From Macrocystis pyrifera (Eukaryota; Sar; Phaeophyceae; Laminariales; Laminariaceae): a DNA stretch of 64,000 nt. Under the pieces are notes generated by a model that saw nothing but the letters and a program-made list of their open reading frames with translations, made no database searches and had not been told where the DNA came from. The stretch lies in assembly GCA_031763025.1 (NCBI GenBank), contig JASSKH010000041.1:2480001-2544000 (forward strand), written 5' to 3'. This document shows, piece after piece, positions 44,390 to 57,600 of the stretch. The translations under genes were made by a program, and so were the position numbers. Every line of letters starts with the position of its first letter. Position 1 is the stretch's first letter.

Positions 44390-47300
44390 ATGCCAGCGGG
44401 GTCGCCGACCCGCTACGACTCGCCGTACAACATCCACGGGGCTTCACCCCCTTCTCCCCCCCCTCGCGCGTTGGAACTGGTCAAGGAGGAAGTACATCGA
44501 GCGCTTCAGGCATTCTCGACACGGCCCCTCAAGGGAGCAACCCACCCCCCTGCGCCACGCGATTTACTGAGACCTTACGATACCACAAGGGATGGCAGGA
44601 TAACGTACGTCGAGTTCGAAGCCGGGTTGCGGGGACTTGGTATCGGTCTGACAGGCGGCGAGGCGAAAGTACTGGCACTCGATGTCGACAGCGGTGACAC
44701 CGGGCTCGTTGACAGGGAGAAGTTCGAAGCCGCGGCGGTGGGGAGTTGGGGTCGTGGGACGGCGACAGTGGGGGCGGCGTCTGCGGCGGCATCTGCAGCG
44801 GCGTCTGCGGCGGCGTCTGCGGCGGTGCCGCCGCCGACGGAGTCATTTTCGTCGACGGAACACCGAAATCGGAGCAATAATATTGTGTACGACCCAGGTG
44901 CGCCATCAAGCGGTACACCACCACGTGGCGGCAAGAGAGTGTCTTGGCGTGAGGGGGAGCAGCAGCAGGTGGAACCTCGCTGCACAGATGACTTTGGCGT
45001 TGAACCTGCGGAAGGTCGGGCGAACGGACAGCGCGGTCGCTCTTGCAAGGTCGGCGACGGTGGCGGCAAAGCCTGGAAAGCTGTGTCTCACAGTGGTAGT
45101 GCCCATGCTGACAGAGACCAGGGCAGCAGGGCAACGATAGTCTCCGGTCGCGAGGGCGGGATGAACGATAAGCCATACGCGGGTGCGCGGGGGCTTCCTC
45201 CTCCCCCATCCGTGGCGCAAAAGATAAAAGATGCTTCGAACTCATACGCGGCGGGGAAGTCACGCGGCTCCGCGATGTCCTTCGAACAGTGGCACCGACG
45301 CGTGACGGCGGAGGGAGACGGCAAACACTCGGCAAAGGTTCCCGCAACACAACGTCAGCGTCAGCGGCCACGGGAAAGCGAAAGGCAGAGCGCGATCGGT
45401 GCGCGAGCGAGCTGACTCGCTCAACACTCTACGGTTCCTTCTGCGAGGACAGGACCCAGACAGCGGGTCGACGGTGGAGGGCGATACCGGGAACCACGGT
45501 CAGTGGTTTGAAAGCCGAGATCGCGAATACAGGAACAGATCGCATCGGCAACAGCACCAACGCAGCAGCAGCCGACGAGAAGAGCGCGCACTTCCCGGAG
45601 CAGCCGGTGACGGCGCCAGAGGCTGCGGGGGCGCCAGTGGGGGTGAGCGACGAGACCGCGTGGGTGTAAGGAAAAGCCTCGCCCCCTCGGAGCGGCACGC
45701 GGTCGGTCGAGGGCTGTATTCAGCGACGGGCAGCGTTTCCCCGGGGCGGGGGCGAAAGACAGGCGCTGCTTCACACCTTGTTGATGGCGATGCCTCTGCT
45801 TCGCTGCAGGAGCAGGAAAGAGCGCACAAGCACGCAGGGCGGGCAGAAAGTATTTTGAGGGTCCGATCAAGGGGTGATTTGGTTGGACTCAGGAGAGCTT
45901 TATCTAGGGCGGACCCGTCGCGATCGGGCGTTATTTCGCAGAGGGAAATGGAGCGGGTTTTCCTGCGTCGGTTCGGTTCGAGCTTCAGCGATGACGAGGC
46001 CAGGGGGCTCGCCGCGAGGTATGGCAAGGAAATCAGTGGCCGTGCGATGGTGGACTACGGCCGCCTTTTTGACAACCTCGAGGCCAAAGAGGCGGGACTT
46101 TGTGGAGAGGCGACTCTGCGGCGGGAGCAGCCAAGCGTTGAGGAGAGGGGGAAACACGCCGGTACTACCACTCCAAGAGCGATACTGCCTGCACCAGCGG
46201 GATCTCGAAGCAACAACCGCCGAACGGGGTGTGCGAGAACAGTACAAAACGGCGATGGCGACGGTTCCGTTCGCGAGGCCCCCCCGGAAGAGAGCCAGCT
46301 AGCGAGGAGGGCCCGAGCCAAGACTCTCGCGCTGCTGGATCTGCACGGGACCCGGAGCGTTGACAAGGTCTTTGGGCTAATCGACCCAGGTGGGCGGTTT
46401 GGTTGATGGTGTAACCCTTGGCAAGAATTAGCGTTGTTGTTTGTTGCTGCATTGTGTGGGCTGCTGATGAAACTCTATCGACCGTACAATAGTTTGAGCT
46501 CCCTTGTAAGTGGTCGATCCTGCGATGAGAGCTTGTCCTGTGCACTTGGGATATACACCCGCATTTGTCTACTGTATGTACCGCCAGGAGTCTTCGAGTA
46601 CAGCGCCCGAGCTCTAATGATCACTGCGACAATTGATCTGAAACCGCACGTATTTCACCCTGCAGCCATGACCTGACACGTCAAACCCGCTCCTCCATAA
46701 GAAAAAGTAAGACATACCGAGCGATGTGAATGGTAGCAGCACGGGGAATCCAACAAAATTTGGGGTGTTCGGTGTGCACGATACCCCCTTTGCGCAAATG
46801 CCCCACCGGTGACCTAACATCTACACAAACCTTTCTCCTTGAAACACAACCGACGTTACCTTGACGTGGGCGCCAACCGACCCCCAGGGCGCGCTCAAAC
46901 CTTAACAACCGAGCAGCTTCGCGAAGGTCTGCGCGTCCTCAGCGGATCCGACCCTTTGTCCGACATCGAATACAAGGCGCTCTTTAAGGCCGTCGGCGGA
47001 AAGCAGGGGCGCATTAAGCACAGAGTGAGCCAATACTGCCGTACTATTAAATAGTGCCCGATCAGGACGTAGAAGGCCGTGCTTTTGCGCTTTTCCCTGC
47101 TATATATCCCAAAGAACCTCCCAGAAATATCGCCGCGCCGAGAGGGCTGAGTCTGATAGCGAGCCGACGAAAATACGAGGCTTGTGGACAATGATGCCTT
47201 TTCGCTCGAATAGCCGAGCTCCTAGACCCGCTTTGCCTGGAAAATATTTGTTTGCCTATCGCGAGTGTCTTACAACGCGTGCGTTGTACCTACTCTACCC

Positions 47301-50300
47301 GGCCGACCTGTGTCACTCGCGTGACACTTGCGGATGTCAACTTCCGACATGTAGGAACTGCTGGACAGGCTCCGTGATGCCGAGGGCGTGGAGAGCAGGG
47401 AGCGCACGCAGCGGAAACTCGCTTACCAGGCGCGGCTGCCTGTTAGTGGCCGGGGCTCAGCGGTACACTGGCGCCACAGCGATATCCTCGACTGGTACCC
47501 ACCCGCAGGAGACGAACAGTCTTCGTCCCGCGTGCCAGCAGGCAAGCAGCACAAAGAAACTCGGCGACGGGCGCTTGTGTTCGAGAAGATACGGGAGAGG
47601 GTCAGGAGGGTCCAGGATGATCGTGACAGCGCCGGACCGGTGAGATACCCCCCTCCGAGTGCAAAACCCCTAACCGGCAACGCTCGTGAAAACGGTAGAA
47701 TCCTGCTTGTCGTGCGATGCACGGGTTCTTGCCCCGTGAACGACAGACGATTTTCTCTTTCGGACCGAGGCCCAAGGCAAGTATGAGAGTGTGGCCCTAA
47801 TGGCTTAAGGGTGACAAAGGCGGGTCCATCTCTCGGGGCAACCGGTTATACGCTGACATCAACCTGAAGCGAGATCGGTTACGGCAGAAATCAAAATGGT
47901 TATAGCCCCCCTGACACATCAAGGATTATAATTGTGCGATGTTCTGCAAAGCGGATCGACCGCACATCAAGAATCGCACGGCATACTCTGCATCGCCACG
48001 CCCGTCCTTCAGCCCCCCACCCTCCCCCATCCCAGTGTAGCCATGCAACAGGGGAGTGGTTTCACCAGCATGAAATCTCTCGAATGCGCCTGTTGCTCTT
48101 GACTCAGTTGGGAACTCCCCCACCCTTCATCACCAATATATACAGGTGCTTGATATGTTTCATCGGAGGGGGGGAGGAGGAGGAGGAGGAGGAGGAGGGA
48201 AAGGAGAAGGAGGAAAAGGAGAAGGAGGAAAAGAAAGAGGAGGAGGAGGAAGAGGAGGAGGAGGAGAAGAGGGGAGCGGCCAAGTCCTAACAGCAAGAAG
48301 TGAGGACGGGAAATACAACCCGCCACCGTTATCCCCTTCCGCGCTTCGAGCGGGGCTGATATCACTCGGCGTTCCTCTCGGAGACGAAGACTTCGACGCA
48401 GTCCTTGCCAGCACGGATCCCGGCCGCCACGGAGAGGTATCCTACCCGGACTTCTGCGAAGTGTTGAGACTGCACCGGCTCCACGACAACCCCAACGGAC
48501 GGAAGCCGGGAGCCGCCGCCGCGCCCGGCGCACGTCGACCGTCCTCCGCCCCGCCTCAGCTCTCGAGTCAGGCCATCGGACAAGGCGTAGCAGCCAACGG
48601 CGCGGTCGTAGCGAGCGGAGAACGCGGTGGGGGCGGCGGAGGGAGCGCTCGTCGCAGGGCGATGGAGCTGGCGCCCGCGGGTGATCACGACCTCGATGGC
48701 GGCGTTTTCCACCGCAACCCCGCAACCGACGGGTGCTCCAACCCTAACTTCACCACAACTATGGTCCCCGCGTGGGACGACGACGGGAAGGGGCGCGGGA
48801 CGGGGGGGGGGGTGGACGTTGTCAGGGAAGAAGGCAGTTGCCGGCACCGGCGCCGGCGCTGACGGCTGCGTGCACCGTCGTCCAGCCCAAGAACCGCGGC
48901 CAGACGGTGATTGGGGACAACCGGTTTCAGCCGTGGAACGAAACCGGTGCGGGAGCGGAGAGGCGTTTTCGCCAAGACCTCGGCGCCAAAGCAAGGTCAG
49001 TAACTAGGCAGACCAGACGCAGGCAGTGAGTGTAATGTCCACCTGAGACAGCAAGATTTCCGGGGGGAGGCATAGTTTTCAGAACCCACGACGGGCCTGC
49101 GAACCACAAATTTCCCGACGCTCACAAACGATAATTGATTCCGATCTTTATGTTCCCCCTTAGTACAGTAGACGCGTGGTATGGTAAAGGGGTACGTGGC
49201 ACACCTGAATTTTTCTGGGGCTCCTCTCACATGATTTATAGTGCAGAAGCAAAACGCATCGACTACGAGAAAGGTTGAAACCTAAATCCCGATTCACCAT
49301 CACCACACGAGCCACGCAGGCATCTATCAAATATAACCTTGAAAACTTCACATCGGGTCCAAAGATATAAGGGTTGGGTAGCCCCTCAGATGAGCAAATC
49401 GGTCAGTGAGCAATGTTTTGGGGCGCAAAAGTGAAATCCCTGCTACTGTGCGTGGCACGGCTCAGTGCAGTCATGGGGTGGAGAGACTGACGGCACACAC
49501 AGCTTTCCTTCTCTCCGCAGTCCCCCCCTTTTCTCCCCCTTCGCCGCGGTGGGTACTCGTTTTTTTGCTCGATGGTGTATGTATCGTCTACGAAGAGGCG
49601 AGCGGAAGATTCCTCAACGGTGGGGAATAGAAACCAAAACTATTTCATCTTGACCCACCCTCACCTCCAGAAAAACGCCCTGACGGTTGTACATGCTGTT
49701 AACCGTTTTCGTTCCCAAACCGTATAAACAATTCGCGAGTTTTCTTGTCTAGTCGAAAACAATTGTCAAACTATTCCTGGAGTTTAAACACGAAAATCCA
49801 TAGCAAGCTGAACCTCACGGCTTTTGCTTTTTACCTTGCACGCCATCATCAGACGGCATCATCGATCGCACTCACTCTCGTGCCATGGAGGCGAGCTTGC
49901 GACGTGCGCAGGGTGGAACAACCTGAGGACCCCTCCTCCCCACACTGCTGCCGACGGCATCGAGTCATGGCGCGACACCGCCACCGCCGCCGTCGCCAGG
50001 GGCGGCGGTGGCAGAAGCCGCGGCATCAGTCGACGCGGCCGCGGACTCGCGCCACGGGACAGTGACCTCGGCTTTGGCTCTGCGCGCATGCGTTCCGCGT
50101 CGAAGCTCAACGACCGCTGTAGCGCGACCGCTGTTGACGGACGGCGGCGGCGGCATCGGCGCCGTCGCGACGACACCGACGAAGGTGCGGGTTTGACGCG
50201 GCGGCGGTCTACGAGTCTCGGGGTCGAGGATCGCTACGGCGAGTGGGCTCGATCTTCGGTTGGTGATCTCCTGCGACATGACAGTTGGCTCGGGACCCGT

Positions 50301-50945
50301 TGTCATACAGAAGATGCATGTGCCGTAGATCGCGGTCGGATCGACCCTGCGAGAGCGCCGGCGCAGGGGGGGCGGTGTGGAGGAGATCACCACTTTACCG
50401 GTCACGAAAGCTCACGGTACTACGGCGAAGGAGGGAAGCGCAGGGTCGCCCCGTATGCGACGGACGCCGACAAATTAGAGGTTCAACAACAGTGGCTTCG
50501 AACTGGTGGCGAACGCGGCGGCGACGACGGCGGCGAGGGTAGTAGCGCTCGTTGGGACGACCGAAACGAGCAACGCCAAACCACGTCGCCGGTGGTGGAT
50601 CGTCGGATTGCAACCGTCGGGGGCGCCGAACGGAGGGACGAGGGCATCCGTGGTTCGGTTCGTGGGCGGGGAAAGGCTGGCGCAGAAGGGGTGGGAAAGA
50701 AAGGGGGCGGCGGCCACGGTAAGGGGCGGCGAACAAACACCGAGACGCAATCAGTCTCAGGGCGCAGAGGTGGCGAGCTCAGAGGCGAGCTGAGCGGCTT
50801 GAGCGCGGAGTTCCACGGCGGCGGCGGGCAGTTTTCCCCGACGCGGCGCTGGGACGACCGGAGTCTGCCGACAGGACGCGACAGGGCCAGGGAGCACGCG
50901 GCATCATCCCACTTGAGAAGCGGCAGTAGGCCGCCAACGAAGTAG
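44390..50945 (+). CDS. Large multi-EF-hand protein, at least five exons
   Basis: Exons: 44390-46388, 46888-47024, 47355-47639, 48305-48995 and probably 49928-50945 (stop TAG at 50943-50945). Junction phases agree (1, 0, 0, 2). The first exon has a clear EF-hand loop (DTTRDGRITYVEF), followed by a degenerate one (DSGDTGLVDREKF). Further EF-like pairs are ADPSRSGVISQREMERVFLR with MVDYGRLFDNL; LTTEQLREGLRVLSGSDPLS; and SALRAGLISLGVPLGDEDFD with GEVSYPDFCEVLRL. The linkers are long, charged and low-complexity. Most loops lack acidic ligands, so few sites are likely to bind calcium. The layout resembles EFCAB6-like or other ciliary EF-hand proteins, which is inference. The frame changes between about 45306 and 45413 without a good intron, and again at a G11 run near 48802-48812; the last exon is supported mainly by its 1-kb open frame. 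The start could also be upstream of 44390. Confidence 0.72.
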
Positions 50946-52083
50946 AACCCCGTAATCGTCTGGTTTACAAGGGACTTTTCATATTGGAGGTAGAGGTGTC
51001 TCCCAGGCAACCACACCGCGCGCTCGGGCCGCCTGCTTCAGTAGGAATCATGCCTGCAGACAGTCGAACCGTGCACGAACCGGGGCGGGACTAGGGGGCG
51101 GGGTGGGGGTGGTGGTGGGTGTTGTTGTGATAATTTTATACGGTTGTAGTCAGTGGCGGGAGGCGACACACAAGGCGACCTTGCCGAGAGAGAAGCACAC
51201 ATCATCTGTTTTTCCTTTTCTCCCCGCTAACGCTGCCCGCGGGGAAGCGGGCGTAATACGGAGAGCGGGAAAACGCGCGCCTGATTGGCGATCTGCTGAT
51301 TCTTCCAGGGGATAGGACGAGCAAGGCGATATGCGATTGCCTGGAATTCCGTACGATACAACATGCTATTGTGTACCGAGCACTTGATACGAGTAGCATT
51401 TGCCGGTACCCATGCGTAGCCTTACATATTTTACAAGTTAACACAATGAATTTCATAGAGTTCTCGGTTGTTTCGCCCTACGCGAGCAGCCGTTCACGTC
51501 AACTCTCCTAGGTGATGAGAGTAGAACGACTCCAGAGGAAGTTGGACGCGCACGCGGAACAGAGACGAGGCAACAACGGTGGAGGCATTATTTTTGTTCT
51601 AGAACATGTCGCATGTACCCATGACTTTCTTGGGGGAGTCGGAAATGCGCCCCGCCTCCCGTCATTCTTCTCTCAATCTCCTACCTGTACATACGAAGCA
51701 TATTATTAATATGTGTATCCTCTTTTGACAACATCACCTTGTTCAGCATGAACTGAGAGCACGTCACACCCGGACTGTGCTATATGTAGTTGTGATTCGC
51801 CTGGTGTTGCTTATGCTGAAACAGCAGTGTTTTGCTTGATTAACAAGTGTTTAAGTGATTAAAGTATGCTCTGGTTTACCAAAACCTCTGGCGTACAGCA
51901 GTATTGCTCTTTTCACTACCCAAGACCACTTGCGTGCATTATTGCTCTTTTCACCACCTCCACCACTTGCGTACAACAAACAGTTTTGCGTTTCGGATCA
52001 GGCACATTTAGGCTTTTCCGTCACAGATTAGACCCTAGGATAGGTCTCTACATCTACAGCAGTACACAGGGAATTCATTACTA

Positions 52084-52188
52084 TTTCGGGAGACCTCGAG
52101 TAATAGGCCAAAATATTGATAGTAAAAATAGGGAAACATATAAATGTTTGTGTGTACCGTAGGTCCTATTTACTATGGTCCCCCGTAA
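52084..52188. repeat. MITE-1 copy
   Basis: The left arm is diverged (TTTCGGGAGACCTCGAG) and the right arm intact (GGTCCTATTTACTATGGTCC then CCCGTAA), flanked by TA. Confidence 0.75.
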
Positions 52189-52429
52189 TAATACGTTTCA
52201 TGGATCTAATGCGACTTTTCTTGCTTTTCGGTACGTACTGACTTGTCGTTCTATCTTGGCGTATCTGTAGGGTCTTCAGTGAAGCGTATCCACATCTTCT
52301 ATTCTCCCTTTCTCGAGTGTGCTATTCTGGAAATCCGTGGCTGCTTGTAGGGTCGTGGCGTAAATACGTAAATACCAAGACTGTTCACGGGTGATAACCC
52401 GACCCGCGCGGGTCCGATCAAGAGGTCTT

Positions 52430-52965
52430 CAAAAATCTCACGGTTCGACTCGGCTCGGGTCTGGTCGGGTTGCCAAAAGTCGGGTCGGGTTTGGCAACCC
52501 GACCAGACCCGACCCGATCCCCGGGTTTTGATAGCGAGTCGGGTCAGGAGGTCTTCAAAATCTCACGGTTCGGCTCGGGTCGGGTCGGGTTAGGCAACCC
52601 GACTAGACCCGACCCGATCCCCGAGTTTTGATCCGACCCGCGAGTGGTTCGGGTCAGGAGGTCTTCAAAATCTCCCGGTTCGGCTCGGGTCGGGTTAGGC
52701 AACCCGACTAGACCCGACCCGATCCCTGATTCTTGATCCGACCCGCGAGCGGTTCGGATCAGTAAGCGGTTCGGATCAGTAGTCTTCAAAATCTCACGGT
52801 TCGGCTCGGGTCCGACCAGACTCGAGCCGATCCCCGAGTTTTGATCCGACCCGTGAGTTTTGACCTGATCCGTGAGTAACCCTGGTCTATCCCGACCCGA
52901 GCCGATCCGACCCCCGAGTTTTGATCCGACCCGCGAGTTTTGACCTGACCCGTAAACAGCCCTGG
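52430..52965. repeat. Tandem array of a ~110-bp GGGTCGGG-rich unit
   Basis: Four to five diverged units share GAGGTCTTCAAAATCTCACG, GGTTCGGCTCGGGTCGGG, CAACCCGACTAGACCCGACC and GAGTTTTGATCCGACCCGCG. GGGTCGGG and its complement CCCGACCC alternate within each unit, so each can fold on itself. Minus-strand frames remain open across units as a by-product. Confidence 0.85.
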
Positions 52966-53514
52966 TGAGTACCACGATCATTCGTGCCAAGTAGTACAGC
53001 AGTAGGTACGTTGGTCATTGCTTTCATTTTGTTTTATCACACGTACGTACGGGTATCACAGTTTTGTTTCTTTCGTTTCAATATTTTCTTCACATCATTT
53101 CTTGAAAGCTCTATTAATAGATAGCTTCCTCCCATGGTAATTCTACCGTACAGCAGCAACAACGATATGCGTTGCCGTGCTGTTTCCTAGGTGCTAATAT
53201 CCGTAAGGTTGGGTGGATTAATTTCTTCACCTATTTTCTAGCAGCTCTACGAGGCCTCCTCCACGGCAATAGTAATACGTTGCTGTCGCTCTGTACACAC
53301 ATGTTGCCAAATCTGTGCGACCTTCGGTACCACTACACCTACATTGCGCTCCCGGTTCCCTTTTACTCAACGCCAAAACGAGGCTGTAGCAGTGTTCGTG
53401 TCTCCAAAGACGGCACACGATCCATTAACAAGTGTTTTAAACTTTACACATCATAAACATACCTACGTATATATTTTTTTCAATCTCCCGGCGTATCAGT
53501 AAAAGTAACGCTTA

Positions 53515-53592
53515 CCCCTTCTGCAGTCCCGTTTTCGGGACGAACCACTCGAATTGCAAGTGGTTTGTCCCCGTAACGGGACGACTGCCGTG
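53515..53592. repeat. MITE-2 copy, best preserved
   Basis: CTGCAGTCCCGTTTTCGGGA pairs with TCCCCGTAACGGGACGACTG around CGAACCACTCGAATTGCAAG and GTGGTTTG. A near-perfect hairpin of about 75 bp. Confidence 0.75.
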
Positions 53593-54661
53593 CTTAAAAG
53601 AGTTAAGCTCACCACACTTCCGCTTATAGACTACGTGTCGTTTGTGTGTCAATTTTAACCCATCGTTCCATTTGTCGGCGATGTTGTCGCTTCCTTCATG
53701 AATTTTACAATGACACATCTCCGAGTTACAGTATACAGTACGTATCATACGCGTTGTGTGTGTTGCTTGCTGCGCTGCTGCGAACCGGTCGGTGATGGTG
53801 GGGTGCTGGAACCTTGCATGTCACGCCGGCCAAATACAACCTTTTGCTCAATCCGCATGCATAATGTGATATTTCGGAAACACACCCAGTTGCGTTATTA
53901 TCCACCTCTTGCGTGCAGGTCGTGCAGCGCATCCCACCCTTAGCCCCCCCCTCGACCCACAGGTGAAGTCCTCATTACTCAAGAGAAAAACAAGCCCACC
54001 CTGGTTACTCATCACCCACCCGCTTGAACGTTCGCTCGTAAGGGCCATCACAATTAAAATGGGCGTCAAAGCAAGACTGAACGCCAACCTAACCACGCGA
54101 TTCGGTAAACTGAGACATGTCCAACCGACCTCGAACCCCGCCCCCCTTCCCCCGCCAACCGAAGGCCAGCCCCGGGCATCTCACAACGACGACACCAGCC
54201 AAAGCGCAGGAATAAATATCATTATAAGTACTACAACGAGTACGCAACAGCGCAAGCGACAAAACAAGAGGGACATTCCATGTAGATACTCCATATAAGA
54301 CTTCATGGCCACCGGTAGTTCCCAGGTGCACCGTCAGATACACACGCCTACCACAGGTCTACTAAACCCACAGTAATGCTGCACGCGTCTAACCCAAAAA
54401 ACGAGAGCGCTGTTGTTGTTTTTTTTTTTTTTTTGCTATAGCGCCCAGCTCAACCGAGAGAGACACGCCTTCATCTACACAATTACAGCTATTCATAGTT
54501 GCCCACCAAAAGACTGAAAATACACACCACAGCTTACGCCAGACATTTACCCCGTCCAAACGATTCACCACCAAAAGGGTACCGGCGGACCAAGTTCACA
54601 CAAGGCGGCGTCAAACTTCGGCGAACGCTTCGCTTTCGTTTGTTGCAGCATTTACATACTA

Positions 54662-57600
54662 TCATAACAGCAGCAACAACAGCACGAGCTTTCTCAAAAG
54701 CCAGTCAAAGCAAGGCAGCGTACCTACTTTGGGGCGCTGCCTTCGGCCAGCATACTCGTATACATATATAAGAAACAGTCCAAACGGAGGGGAGGGGGCG
54801 GCGAGCCTACGGAGCAAGTGACGTCCAATAGCAGCTTCTTCAGCTCGCGCCTTCACAAGGAGCACCCGAAAACGATAACGATCGCGAGGATCGTTTCGTT
54901 TTCCCCACCGCTCCACCACGAGTCCGTCGATCTCCGGCTCCCAACACGCCGCCGAGCCCACATGTAAACCCCCTCCCACCTTCTGCGTCAAGACGCAGGT
55001 CGCTTCAGACAAAGCAACGCGCGGGTGGATGGACAGAAGGGCACGCGCGCAGGGAAACACTTAGGACAGAGCGACTTTGCAAATACTAAGCGACCTGGAA
55101 TGTACTGCAATGCAGCGGGTGCTACCAGTACAGCAGTAGGCTACTGGTATAATCCAGCGGATGCCTACCAGTACAGCAGTAGACTACTGGTATCGTTCAG
55201 TGGGGTTCTACCGGCACAGTAGTTGGTTACTAATATTCAGGGGGCTGGCATCACAGTATTCAACGAGCGCTACCAGCACAGCGTAGGTTGCTGGTAACAT
55301 TCAACTGGGGTGCTACCTGCACAGCAAAGGCTCGTACTGGCATCTTGAAATGACATCAGCAGTAGCTTCTTTCCGACGAAACAAAAAATGTAACGTTCAA
55401 CGACACGTACATACCGTGCTATCTACTATATGTATTTTCAGACTAAAGTTCTTCTTTTGCTGCCGGGAGTGCGGAGGCCTCCGCTAGGCTCGGTGCTTCG
55501 GCGCCGCCCTCTGCCGTGAGACCGCTACCGTACATTCCGAGCGCAGACAGTCCGGCCGGGCGGGAGTAGTCCCACCATCGGCACAGCCAAGTCAACGGGG
55601 TCTCTCTTTGGCACAAATTCGAATGCTTTACAAAAGAATAAAAAAAACTTCCATTTCGCGAAAGCTCTCAGCTCTCGTTCTCCCTTTTGAAGTGGGGTTT
55701 GTTAACCAGGTAGTGTTCGGAGGGAAGGACGAAAAAACGGTCGATTTTTCGAAAGTTTGCTTTTTCCTAGATTTAAAAAAAAAAAACGATCGTCTTGCCT
55801 GGTATATGGTATTGACCCATGACGTTACCCAAGGGCGTCACGGACATGCTACCCGCTGCAAAGTTTTACAGGTGTGTAGAGCATTTACGACCGACGTATA
55901 CACGCTGCGGACGGATACACCGCCTAAACCCTGGCCGCGAAAAGACAACCCCATACTGCGATACATCGATACTGCTGACCATAACTGTGTCATATTCGTC
56001 AGCCCAATCTATTACAAAAAAGGGAAATAAAATACTCGTGAGCAGTCCCCGAGGCCTCTCGAAGCGGATACCGTGAGAGTAAAACGGTAGCAGAAGAACG
56101 CGAGACGTGTAGTCGACGAAAAGCTGCGCGAGATCGCAAACCAGGCCGAAGCCTTCATCAAACAGCAGACCACCGGCAATACCCACGGGAGAGGAGGCTC
56201 CTCCACTGCGTCCGCCTCACGACAAATATTCCTTCAACAAAAAGTTCCGCTGGACACACCGTGACACCTATGTAGCCCATCACGTCCAGCTGCTCCGCCG
56301 AGCGGGAGCATCAACCCAAGGTCTCCCGTACACCGCCTCGCGGGAAGCCTACCTGGTCTACGCATGAGTGTGAGGAGGGGGGGGGGAGATACTATCGAAG
56401 AGATCATCCAGCTGCAGTACCACCGTCAAAGCCTGAGCAGCGCTCGGCAGGCACCCAAACAAACGCATAGACCGCTTCTTCTTCCTATTTTGTTTGACGG
56501 TGAGAAGAAAATAATTTTGCACGGTCCAGAATTGTGTTCTCTCAAGGTGTCCAGTAACCTGGCTAATATTGTGGGTCCTTGATGGCCGGAAACACGGTCA
56601 AATGGGGCTGTGGAAAACAAACAAAACGGAGCGGAGTTTTGAGACGACGCATGAAAAATAGGAGCTTGAGGAACCTCGGGGATGTTGGCAGGGGTGAATA
56701 GACGCAAGTTACTGCGATGTTAGGTCCTCTTTCAAGATTTTTCTGTGACAGAGGGCCATAGTTCATTGCGCCTAACGATCTATGCCAACGTCTCTGATCT
56801 TTCTTCAGGCTCTTCTTACTTCCTACCTGCGAATCATCCCGACACTCTGCTTGGGTTTTTCCCCCAGGTTCTTCGGCATTAGAGCCCCAAAACACTTTCC
56901 AGCCACTCGATACTCCGCAAATAAAACGTCATTCTAGACACCACAAATAGCCATTTACCGTCGCCATTCAATACTGGTAGTTACCAACGTGCCTGGTCCA
57001 GCGTTTTACAGGTTCTGACGATCGCACTGCTGCTGGACAATCTCTTCGATGATACCCCCCCCCCCCCCCCGCCCCCAACTCGCACTCAAGCGTAGACCAA
57101 CCAGTTTTTCGCTGCGAGACAGTGCACAAAGCGTCCCGCGGTTGATGTTCCCAATCTGCGGAACAGCTGATCATGACGAGCCTGTTATGTCCAGCGGCAC
57201 TTTTCGTGGAAGGTAAACTGTCGTGCGGCGGAGGCGGCGGAGGAGTCCCCCTCTCTCCTCTCCCGTGCGCGTTGGCAGCGGTCTGCTGTTAGACGAGGGC
57301 TTCGACCTGTTCGACCTGGTCTGCTCGATCAGCTTTCTCTCACACTCTTTCTCGTTCGTCCGTTGAGATGCATCACACCATACATAACAAGTAGGTATAA
57401 GCGTGCACTGCTTCTCCCTCTCCGCGACTTCGTCTTCGACGTCATGACGAGAAAAATCGTCACCCTCCGCCCACCCTTTTCAGCGATGCTATATATCTAC
57501 TAATATGACAACCCATGGTCTCGCACACTACACCCAAGGTGGAGACCGCACTACCGACTACCAGCAGTCCTTCGACCCGACTGCAAAAAAACACCACTAC

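Larger units (their letters stand above)
50946..54661. other. Intergenic stretch with repeats
   Basis: It holds one MITE-1 (52084), the GGGTCGGG array (52430-52965) and one MITE-2 (53515). Short exon-like pieces occur at 51509-51580 (+, VERLQRKLDAHAEQRR after an acceptor-like CTCCTAG) and about 53963-54028 (+, after CGACCCACAG), neither assignable. Confidence 0.5.
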
